The notes under the pieces: model-generated | What the model was told of the DNA's origin: nothing | What the model saw: the letters and a program-made list of their open reading frames with translations, nothing else | Database searches by the model: none | Shown: one piece after another, positions 43,286 to 49,742 of the stretch | Position numbering within the stretch: position 1 is the stretch's first letter | Layout of the letters: the number at the start of each line of letters is the position of its first letter | Program-made: the position numbers and the translations under genes | NCBI GenBank assembly: GCA_030615605.1 | Contig: JAUWYY010000002.1 | Coordinates: 62,001 to 126,000 of the forward strand | DNA from: a bacterium | GTDB taxonomy: Bacteria; Armatimonadota; Zipacnadia; Zipacnadales; Zipacnadaceae | Direction of reading: 5' to 3' | Length of the DNA: 64,000 nucleotides

Positions 43286-44131
43286 ATGGCAACACGAAAG
43301 ACTCTGGGCGAATCGGTCAACTGCACTGCTACCGGCGTCCGGTCGGGCCGGCAGATTACCCTGGCCCTGCATCCCGCCTCAGCGGGAACCGGGCTGCAGC
43401 TTATCCGCACCGACATCGGCAAACAATGGTCTGTCGGCCCCCCGACCGCCTTCGCGGCAGCCCCGGGTACTGCCGTCGGCAATTCACAGTACCACGTCCT
43501 ATTTGTCGAGCACCTGTTGGCGGCACTGGCGGCAGCGGAAATAACTGATCTGACGATTGAAATCTCCGGGCCGGAAATTCCCCTCTTCGAGGGAGGGGCC
43601 GCAAGATTGTGCGAGCTGATTGAGGGCGGAGCAATCCAGCCCTTGCAGAGCACAGTTAAGCCCATAGCCCTGCACGAAGCAATAATTATCAGGTCAGCAG
43701 AGTATTTCCTGGCCGCCATCCCCGCCGAGACTGTTGCCTACTACTACCTGTTCGCCAGTGATCATCCGCTCATCGGGCAGCAATGGGCCAGCTTCGTGCC
43801 CGCCACAGACGACTTTGCCCGGGACCTCGCCCCCGCCCGGACCTTTATAGCCATTGAAGAGGCCGAGGCAGCGCGCCAGGCGGGAATGCTCAAGGGCGGC
43901 AGCACACAGAACGCAATAGTAGTATACCCCGATCGGCTCTCGGAGACACCTGCTCTGCCCCAGGCCTTTGCCCGCCACAAGCTGCTGGACCTTATGGGGG
44001 ATCTCTACCTGCTGGGCCGGCCCATCCAGGCTCATATCATCGGCTCCCGCAGCGGCCACCAGCAGAATCATCAACTGATACAAAAGCTGGCTGAGATTAG
44101 CCAGCATGAAGGCAATTCGGCGCTGCGGTGA
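43286..44131 (+). CDS. lpxC: UDP-3-O-acyl-N-acetylglucosamine deacetylase
   Basis: The committed zinc-dependent step of lipid A synthesis and so evidence for an outer membrane. The zinc ligands are in place: His76 in FVEHLLAAL, His231 and Asp235 in RHKLLDLMGDLYLLG, with the catalytic His258 in SGHQQNH. LTIEISGPEIPLFEGG and SFVPATDD also fit. It is 281 residues from the ATG at 43286; an in-frame ATG 39 bases earlier is possible. Codons 230-272 are repeated 3.4 kb downstream (47350-47478). After residue 272 this copy reads a nine-residue tail (QHEGNSALR), whereas the other copy stops at once. Confidence 0.93.
   Translation: MATRKTLGESVNCTATGVRSGRQITLALHPASAGTGLQLIRTDIGKQWSVGPPTAFAAAPGTAVGNSQYHVLFVEHLLAALAAAEITDLTIEISGPEIPLFEGGAARLCELIEGGAIQPLQSTVKPIALHEAIIIRSAEYFLAAIPAETVAYYYLFASDHPLIGQQWASFVPATDDFARDLAPARTFIAIEEAEAARQAGMLKGGSTQNAIVVYPDRLSETPALPQAFARHKLLDLMGDLYLLGRPIQAHIIGSRSGHQQNHQLIQKLAEISQHEGNSALR
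43973..44101 (+). repeat. 129-bp direct repeat, copy 1 (3' end of lpxC)
   Basis: Pairs with 47350-47478. The two copies are the same length with nine mismatches (about 93% identity). Most of these are third-codon changes, with two conservative amino-acid changes (Ile/Val and Lys/Arg). This copy is the C-terminal end of the intact lpxC. Confidence 0.92.
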
Positions 44132-44215
44132 CACCCGCAGCCCGCAGGTGCCGTCGTCGGCGTACTGGCGCCGTCGAAGCCGGAAGTACGCGCGCCGGTG
44201 GCGAATCGTGCTTGT

Positions 44216-44365
44216 TCAGATGGTGTGCGCTTCGGGCTTCACGTAGCCCAGATATTTCAGGGCATAGGACTGAAACCACACCGGGATCGGCAGTAGCACG
44301 CAGGTCATCCAGTAGCCCAGCAGTGTCGCGATGATCAAACCGACGATGGCAATCTTGCAGGTCAT
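44216..44365 (-). CDS. small single-pass membrane protein
   Basis: A 49-residue frame starting ATG at 44365 and stopping at TGA 44218-44216. It begins TCKIAIVGLIIATLLGYWMTC, a clear hydrophobic helix, followed by a short tail with LPIPVWFQSYALKYLGYVKP. A GGGGTGT lies 8-13 bases before the start, only 12 bases after the stop of the preceding exported-protein gene, so it may be translated from the same mRNA. No family is recognised. It is the first minus-strand frame after lpxC, inside the island bounded by the lpxC-tail repeats. Confidence 0.55.
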   Translation of the reverse strand: MTCKIAIVGLIIATLLGYWMTCVLLPIPVWFQSYALKYLGYVKPEAHTI

Positions 44366-44377
44366 GTGCCGACACCC

Positions 44378-45085
44378 CTATTCCAGTTCCCAGTTTTCCC
44401 CATCGCCCACAATGGTAAACTCCTCACCCTCGGGGCTGGCGATCTCGACGACCCACCCGCCCTCGTCCTTCGCCACCGAGAGAATCGTAATGTCCGCGTT
44501 GAAGGCGTCGCGGCCCCAATGCCAAGCATCCGGCACTAGATGAGGGGCGACTACCCGGACGTGGTCAACGGCGCCGCCGGGGGGGAACGGGCCGTCTGCC
44601 GAGAAGCATTCCGCCAGTGCTTCACTCATGCTTCTTGACTGGTTGACCTCCGCCACAAATACACTCCCCGCGTTCACCCAAGCCAGGTAGTTGTGACCGG
44701 GCTCGTGCCTGAACAGGCGAAACCCAACGGGGAGATATGGGCCACCTACGGCCCAGGAGAAGCTGTTGCCTGGGCTCGCCGAGCGCAGTTGGTACAAGCT
44801 GGTTCTGCCCGACCACGTTGGCCGATCCCTTCTGGGTACCCTCGCATCGCAGAGGACACGCTCTAGTACCACGGGCAATTCCTGGGGCTCCTCTTCCGGG
44901 CCGATAAAGACAAGCCGGGCGTCGACCAGAGAAACGGGAACCCGTTCGACCACGCTCACCTCGGGTGGCGCCAGCGGCGACGGAGGCGCACTGCCGTCGG
45001 CCGCGTCGGCGAGCACGCTACCGCTCCCGTACGTCAGGAGTATGAGACCCAGCGAGAGGCTGTGGCAGACAAATCGTCCTAACAT
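44378..45085 (-). CDS. exported protein of unknown function
   Basis: A 235-residue protein with a signal peptide (LSLGLILLTYGSGSVLADA), a Pro-rich linker (GSAPPSPLAPPE) and a globular domain. It contains aromatic beta-like segments (SFSWAVGGPYLPVGFRLFRHE, LAWVNAGSVFVAEV) and ends with GGWVVEIASPEGEEFTIVGDGENWE. No family is recognised. It lies within the accessory segment between the two lpxC tails. Confidence 0.6.
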   Translation of the reverse strand: MLGRFVCHSLSLGLILLTYGSGSVLADAADGSAPPSPLAPPEVSVVERVPVSLVDARLVFIGPEEEPQELPVVLERVLCDARVPRRDRPTWSGRTSLYQLRSASPGNSFSWAVGGPYLPVGFRLFRHEPGHNYLAWVNAGSVFVAEVNQSRSMSEALAECFSADGPFPPGGAVDHVRVVAPHLVPDAWHWGRDAFNADITILSVAKDEGGWVVEIASPEGEEFTIVGDGENWELE

Positions 45086-45103
45086 GATCCAATCATCTCC
45101 TAT

Positions 45104-45952
45104 TCACCAGCTCCCCACCACAAAGCGCACTTCGTAGCTCGGGCGGCCTACGACATCGCGCTTTCTCCACCGATAGTCTGTGCGTCGCCATCCGTCTATG
45201 CACTGGCTTGTGAAATCAGCCTCGTCTCCGTATGTCAGACCGTACGACGGATCGAAGTACGTGGCCCCGTACAAGACGATGTAATGGAGCCAGAACAGCT
45301 TCATATAGGGGGTGGCCTTGTTCTGCCCGGGTTCACCTGGGGTCTCGACGTTGAGGTCATCGGTACGTGTGTTCACGTAGTACGCGTACTCGCCCGAGAA
45401 CGTTGGATCCACGTCATCATATATGATGTTCTTAATCGCCATGTAGTCGTGCCACACCGCCGGCAGCACTACGATCAGGTCTAGGCCACTCACATTGTTG
45501 GCTAGTAGGCACTCGTGTAACAGTTCGACCCACGCCCCGCACTGGCCATCGCCAGTAGACAACAGTCCTGCAGCGCTGATGATATCGGTGTCGCCATCAT
45601 AGTAATGCAAGTCTCGCAAATAGAGCTTGCTAGTCTCATCCCATGCGTGAACGTCAGCCGGGCCACTAAAGTTGGCCCAGGTGTCGGTTATACAGGCGCT
45701 TTCAGTGGTAGCGAGGCTACCCTTGGTGGCTAAGTACAGCACAGTACGGTAGTCCGTCGCGCAGGCCGGATCGTCGAGGGTGATGAATACTTCGTTCTCA
45801 CTTGTCATTGTTGTGTCAAGCCACGTGCACCCGCCATCACGGGAAATATACCACTCGATCTCCAGCCCCAGTATCAGCCCATACCGCTTGACGTGGTTGG
45901 CAAATGCATTCGAACATTCCACATTGGTTATAGTTACTTCGCTCCCATTCAC
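45104..45952 (-). CDS. transglutaminase-like protein, probably 5'-truncated
   Basis: A 282-residue frame. Its C-terminal 150 residues have a papain-like transglutaminase pattern: Cys138 in GDGQCGAWVELLHECLL, His223 in FWLHYIVLYGATYFDPSYG and Asp234 in the same stretch. The N-terminal 110 residues are beta-like with Ig-type YISRDGGCTW. There is no signal peptide, and the frame stays open upstream (TTATV before the GTG at 45952) to a point where it meets a HEAT-type coding sequence in another frame at 45965/45966. I infer that the original 5' end was lost in a recombination. The GTG start is nominal. Confidence 0.6.
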   Translation of the reverse strand: MNGSEVTITNVECSNAFANHVKRYGLILGLEIEWYISRDGGCTWLDTTMTSENEVFITLDDPACATDYRTVLYLATKGSLATTESACITDTWANFSGPADVHAWDETSKLYLRDLHYYDGDTDIISAAGLLSTGDGQCGAWVELLHECLLANNVSGLDLIVVLPAVWHDYMAIKNIIYDDVDPTFSGEYAYYVNTRTDDLNVETPGEPGQNKATPYMKLFWLHYIVLYGATYFDPSYGLTYGDEADFTSQCIDGWRRTDYRWRKRDVVGRPSYEVRFVVGSW

Positions 45953-46232
45953 TGTCGCAGTGGTTGCGCATCTCCCCCAGAACGAACATAGCCGCCCGCA
46001 CCGAGTCGGACCTTGTTAGCTGGTTGTCCTTGTCATCGATGATGCTTACCAGCTCCGAGACCACATCAGCTCTCGCCGCAACCAGTTCTTGCTGCGCTTC
46101 CTTTCTTGTTGTGGCGTCATTCGAGAGCAGTCTTTTAACAGCCGACTCCTTTGGCTGTGGCTGCGCCGAACCGATGCACAGCAGAACAGCCACACAAAGC
46201 AGCACTAGCACTAACTCCCTACCTGAGAACAT
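45837..46232 (-). pseudogene. 5' fragment of an exported HEAT-repeat gene
   Basis: It starts with a good signal peptide (VLVLLCVAVLLCIGSAQ), then ESAVKRLLSNDATTRKEAQQ and SVRAAMFVLGEMR. This matches residues of the neighbouring HEAT protein (AIKRLLSNDASTREEAKQ, SVRATMFILGEMR) closely. Just after the codons for GEMR (at 45965/45966) the similarity ends and the reading becomes the out-of-frame sequence of the transglutaminase-like gene for another 43 codons. I read this as the front of a HEAT gene fused to a different gene by deletion or recombination. Confidence 0.65.
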
Positions 46233-46270
46233 GTCGAATCTTCCTTGCTACAGAGTAATCAGCCTTCTGC

Positions 46271-47338
46271 TCAGCCCTGGTCAACATTGGTCTGTGGCTG
46301 TTCGACTCTCAAGAGCATGTCCAGACTGTTGTGCAGGCGCTCTCGCTTCTTAGTGTTCTGTTCTTTGGCGGCGGCCTCCACCAACATAGCCGAAGCCGCG
46401 TCACGTTCTCTGAGTTTAATCAAGACGCGAATGCAAGCCGCCTGCTCCCTGACATCATAAGTCGTTGCCAGCTTGCTGATGATCGCCTTGAGGCACGGCT
46501 CCCCAATCTTTACCAGTGCTTGGACAGCGGGCATCTGGCTCAGCGGCCGTGAACCCAACCGATCCGTCCACGCTGTACGGACGGTCCGCTCGTCAGCGAA
46601 GGCTACATATTTGACTAGCACCGACACCGCCTGCATGGCGCGCATTTCCCCTAAGATGAACATAGTCGCCCGCACTGACTCACGTCTTGTCTGGTGGTTT
46701 TGCTCACTGTCAACAATACTTATGAGCTGAGAAATCAAGTCTGTTCGAGCCGTAAGTAACTCCTGTTTCGCCTCCTCTCTTGTCGACGCGTCGTTGGAAA
46801 GCAGTCTCTTGATAGCTGGCTCCTTTGGCTGGCCGATTTGGATACCCATCTCCGCTTGCGCCAAGTACCTAACAATTTTCTTGTCCAGCTTCTGCGCTAT
46901 TTCGGTGATGATGCCCCGCTCGGAAGCAATATCTGTGATCACTCCAACCACTGCACAAAACAGTCCGCGCTGGAAAACAAGAGCCGCGCCATAGCCCGAG
47001 GTAGAGACCCAACAGCTCTCGCCTATGGTCTCGCCCTCCAAGCCGCCTCCCCGGAATACTTCCGCCATTGAGTGCGCGTAGAAGTCGGCTCCTTCCATGG
47101 CTGCTTTCTCATCATCAAAGCGGTACACAGTCACTCGGAGACCAGGTCTGCCCTCTGCCTCGAGGCTCTGCTGGACACCCAGCCTCTGCAACTGGGGCCC
47201 AGGCCAGCGGTGTGGGACTTGAGCTTCCAAACTGTAAGGGGCCACCTCGCTCTGCTTCAGGAGGACATGCTTCAGTTCTTCACCGCCAAGCGCACCAAGC
47301 AGCATATCGTCAATCTGCGTCGCTATGGCCTTTGCCAT
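46271..47338 (-). CDS. HEAT-repeat protein, probably missing its N-terminus
   Basis: A 355-residue protein. Residues 1-160 form a mixed domain (VTVYRFDDEKAAMEGADFYA, GESCWVSTSGYGAALVFQRG) and residues 170-350 form HEAT-like helical repeats (LISIVDSEQNHQTRRESVRAT, MPAVQALVKIGEPCLKAIISKL, VREQAACIRVLIKLRERDAA). No signal peptide is present, unlike the fragment next to it that has the same HEAT section. The frame remains open upstream of the ATG (GELEK) and runs straight into the lpxC-tail repeat at 47350, so the original start may have been cut away. Function unknown. Confidence 0.65.
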   Translation of the reverse strand: MAKAIATQIDDMLLGALGGEELKHVLLKQSEVAPYSLEAQVPHRWPGPQLQRLGVQQSLEAEGRPGLRVTVYRFDDEKAAMEGADFYAHSMAEVFRGGGLEGETIGESCWVSTSGYGAALVFQRGLFCAVVGVITDIASERGIITEIAQKLDKKIVRYLAQAEMGIQIGQPKEPAIKRLLSNDASTREEAKQELLTARTDLISQLISIVDSEQNHQTRRESVRATMFILGEMRAMQAVSVLVKYVAFADERTVRTAWTDRLGSRPLSQMPAVQALVKIGEPCLKAIISKLATTYDVREQAACIRVLIKLRERDAASAMLVEAAAKEQNTKKRERLHNSLDMLLRVEQPQTNVDQG

Positions 47339-47349
47339 TTTCTCTAGCT

Positions 47350-47481
47350 CGCCACAAGCTGCTGGATCTGATGGGGGATCTCTACCTGCTGGGCCGGCCC
47401 ATCCAGGCTCACATCATCGGCTCGCGCAGCGGCCACCAGCAGAATCATCAACTGGTACAAAGACTGGCTGAAATCAGCTAG
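47350..47481 (+). pseudogene. displaced 3' fragment of lpxC (repeat copy 2)
   Basis: The last 43 codons of an lpxC, from Arg-His-Lys through Ala-Glu-Ile-Ser, followed at once by TAG. It is 93% identical to 43973-44101, and seven of nine differences are silent. It has no start and lacks the zinc-binding His76 half. Sequence upstream of 47350 is unrelated HEAT-gene DNA. The silent-site bias shows that both copies evolved under selection in full genes before being brought together. Confidence 0.85.
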
Positions 47482-47520
47482 CCCAGTGCCTTAGTAGCTG
47501 CAAGAAACAGCACTGGGCTA
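47479..47520. terminator. 11-bp perfect inverted repeat holding two convergent stop codons
   Basis: TAGCCCAGTGC (47479-47489) is exactly mirrored by GCACTGGGCTA (47510-47520) with a 20-base loop. The first arm starts with the TAG of the lpxC fragment on the plus strand. The second ends with the TAG of the nucleotidyltransferase on the minus strand. The arrangement fits a bidirectional hairpin between convergent genes; no U-tract follows on either strand. Confidence 0.55.
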
Positions 47521-48231
47521 CGAGCCGCCCCCCCAGTCTGCAACTTTCGCCAGCATCTTGCGGCTCCATCGCTCGAGAATCCGGACGTAGTGCTCCGGTC
47601 TGTCAGTCCGGTCCTGCGAAAGTTGGTGCCAGTCCTTCGCAATCCGGACAACCTCCTTGTCATCTGGTGCCGACAGAGCGGCGAGCATATCGGCCTTTCG
47701 CGGATAATAGGTGCCCGTTGTCAGCAGCATCCAGGACTGCAGCGCGTAGAAGCATTCCTTAAATGGATAGTACAGCCTGTTGACGACCACCGCCAGGTCG
47801 TGAGGGTGCAACATGTAGTGTCGGGCGTGGTGGAGATTCGCTGAAGCCTTCGTTCGAACGTCCGCAATGAAGTCACTATCTGTGGGCTTTGCCACCAAGC
47901 CGTCCAGCGTGCCGTGAAGCACCTTGCAGCCGTAGCGGCACCCCGTTTGTTCATACCGAGGGCACACTCTCAATTCCCCAACTGAGACCAGAGCCGTGCT
48001 GGCCAGTGATTGCGCATCCGGCATTGAATCGACTAGCTCCCGATACGCTTTGAGGTCAGCGTCCTCGATTCGGTCCAGGATGACAAAGACGTCAATGTCA
48101 CTGCCGGCCCTGGGCTCGCCTCGGGCCCAGCTTCCGTGATGTCCGACGAAAGCCAGTCGGTCGCCGAATCGCTCATGCAGTCGCCTTAGGAATTGACTCA
48201 GCCAGTCGTCAACATCCTCCTGATCCAGCAT
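47518..48231 (-). CDS. nucleotidyltransferase-domain protein
   Basis: A 237-residue protein. The N-terminal nucleotidyltransferase fold has GSWARGEPRAGSDIDVFV at 33-50, with Gly-Ser and the metal-binding Asp45/Asp47. The rest is helical (HARHYMLHPHDLAVVVNRLYYPFKE, RKADMLAALSAPDDKEVVRIAKD) and recalls the HEPN-like partner domain of kanamycin-nucleotidyltransferase-type proteins. Such proteins are minimal NTases of uncertain substrate, sometimes of toxin-antitoxin type. It has no paired HEPN gene here, and its stop lies in the palindrome at 47479-47520. Confidence 0.8.
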   Translation of the reverse strand: MLDQEDVDDWLSQFLRRLHERFGDRLAFVGHHGSWARGEPRAGSDIDVFVILDRIEDADLKAYRELVDSMPDAQSLASTALVSVGELRVCPRYEQTGCRYGCKVLHGTLDGLVAKPTDSDFIADVRTKASANLHHARHYMLHPHDLAVVVNRLYYPFKECFYALQSWMLLTTGTYYPRKADMLAALSAPDDKEVVRIAKDWHQLSQDRTDRPEHYVRILERWSRKMLAKVADWGGGS

Positions 48232-48311
48232 GAACGCCCCCTTAATGGTGCCATCATACTGCTGTTAAGATGAACAGGACTTTCCCGAGCCACCCGGTCT
48301 GACCCGCTGCC

Positions 48312-48512
48312 TTAAGTAGTCTCCTGGGAATCATCGCGTGCTCTCTTCTCACGCGAATCCGAACGAGCTGCTCTGCGGTGAGTCCTCACAGCTTGTCGGA
48401 GCACGTACTCGATTTGACCGTTCACACTGCGGAGCTCATCAGCAGCCCAGGCGTGGAGCTCATTCCAGAGGTCCTGATCCATGCGTAGCAGAAACTTCTT
48501 CTTGTCCGTCAT
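48312..48512 (-). CDS. Arc-like ribbon-helix-helix DNA-binding protein
   Basis: A 66-residue protein. The N-terminal KKKFLLRMDQDLWNELHAWAADELRSVNGQIEYVLRQAV is a typical RHH fold (beta strand FLLRM, two helices, SVNGQIEYVL), and the C-terminal 20 residues are charged. AGGAG is placed five bases before the ATG. It lies 167 bases downstream of the SPFH protein gene on the same strand. This SPFH-RHH pairing is common in other genomes. I infer that it represses its own operon at the palindrome at 49664-49687. Confidence 0.85.
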   Translation of the reverse strand: MTDKKKFLLRMDQDLWNELHAWAADELRSVNGQIEYVLRQAVRTHRRAARSDSREKRARDDSQETT

Positions 48513-48679
48513 GACACTCCTGTAATCATTGCTCCCCGTAATCGGTCCGAGAACACCGTCGTATCCGCCAATGACGACCTAAGAACTGGCTTTCCGCCGA
48601 TAATCCTGACCGCGCCTGCCGTCGTCCCACCGTGAGCACGCCACCAGCAGACCGGCAGGTTCGTCCTCTACCCCGCCTC

Positions 48680-49633
48680 TCAATGGTACAGTGTGCCAAC
48701 ATTGACAACTGGCTCAGCTTGCGCTTCGGCGCAGAGCACAACGAGGAGATTTGTTACCATTGCCGCCTTGCGCTCCTCGTCAAGTTCCACCATCTGCTTC
48801 TCCGAGAGCTGCGCCAGCGCCATCTCAACCATGCTAACCGCTCCCTCCACGATTCTCTGCCGAGCTGCTATGATGGCTTCAGCCGCCTGGCGCCGGAGCA
48901 TCGCCCCAGCAATCTCCGGGGCATAGGCCAGATGGGTCAATCGGGCCTCTTTTACCACTACGCCAGCCATGGAAAGCCGCTGTTGCAGTTCCTTCTCGAG
49001 GGCCGCACTGACCGCGTCGCTGTTGTCACGTAGCGTGAGTTCGTCACTGGGGGCATCCTCTGAATGGTCGTAGGGGTAGCTATTGGCCAGACGGCGCACG
49101 GCTGCTTCGCTCTGAATCATGACATAGTGTTCGTACTCATCCACATCAAAGAGAGCCTTTGCTGTGTCTTCTACCCGCCAAACCACAACGGCTCCTATCT
49201 CGATAGGGTTGCCCCGCTGATCATTCACCTTGGAGGCTTGCGTCTCGAAGTTCCTGGCCCGCAGAGAGACCCTATACTTGTGCTTCGCGCGAATGGAGAC
49301 TTGCCCCTCCTTTCCCGGCTCACGGTCAGCTACCCATGGTCCCCGATTCACGCTGAAAGGGTTCGCCCAATGGAACCCGTCCTTCTTGACCGTACCAACG
49401 TATCTTCCGAAAAGCACCAACACGCGGGCCTCGTTCGGTTGCAGCGTAAACAGTCCCAAGCTCGTCAGGGTCGCCGCGGCAATCAAGAGCGAGGCGAGCA
49501 CGATGCTCGCCCAGAGGGGCACAATCGACCCTGCAACCCCTGCGAGAATAACGATAGGTACTACCAGACACACCACGATCACCACGGCCAACATCAACCA
49601 GCCACTGGACACGCTTCTTTCTCTTTCTTGCAT
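48680..49633 (-). CDS. SPFH/band-7 domain membrane protein
   Basis: A 317-residue protein with two N-terminal hydrophobic helices (about residues 10-35 and 38-62) followed by an SPFH domain: [33 protein letters not shown], seen in parts, then [40 protein letters not shown] and the coiled helix [20 protein letters not shown]. It is a stomatin/HflK-like scaffold of membrane microdomains. The ATG at 49633 has AAGGAG eight bases upstream; an in-frame start lies 39 bases earlier. The -10 box of its own promoter lies at 49674-49679. Confidence 0.9.
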   Translation of the reverse strand: MQERERSVSSGWLMLAVVIVVCLVVPIVILAGVAGSIVPLWASIVLASLLIAAATLTSLGLFTLQPNEARVLVLFGRYVGTVKKDGFHWANPFSVNRGPWVADREPGKEGQVSIRAKHKYRVSLRARNFETQASKVNDQRGNPIEIGAVVVWRVEDTAKALFDVDEYEHYVMIQSEAAVRRLANSYPYDHSEDAPSDELTLRDNSDAVSAALEKELQQRLSMAGVVVKEARLTHLAYAPEIAGAMLRRQAAEAIIAARQRIVEGAVSMVEMALAQLSEKQMVELDEERKAAMVTNLLVVLCAEAQAEPVVNVGTLYH

Positions 49634-49663
49634 CTTGCTGTCTCCTTCTCTCGGCGGAATATG

Positions 49664-49687
49664 TGATATCATAAGTATATCATATCA
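49664..49687 (-). promoter_or_regulatory. putative operator of the SPFH-RHH unit
   Basis: A 24-bp AT-rich near-palindrome (TGATAT...ATATCA, 18 of 24 positions symmetric) covers the -10 box and start site of the promoter described next. It also contains two direct ATGATAT repeats. Ribbon-helix-helix repressors typically bind such repeated short boxes, so autoregulation is likely but untested. Confidence 0.5.
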
Positions 49688-49702
49688 ATATTCTTATGTC
49701 AA
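49674..49702 (-). promoter_or_regulatory. promoter of the SPFH-RHH unit
   Basis: Minus strand: consensus TTGACA at 49702-49697, exactly 17 bases, TATACT at 49679-49674. Transcription should start near 49667, about 34 bases before the SPFH ATG. Confidence 0.82.
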
Positions 49703-49742
49703 GGGAAACCGCCAAATCGCCGATTAGTTTTCGCCACCAGCC

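Noticed and set aside
47068-47481. A plus-strand frame that ends in LpxC-like sequence, as a possible new gene
   Set aside because: Only its last 43 codons are LpxC; the earlier part is antisense to the HEAT gene, so it is a chance join.
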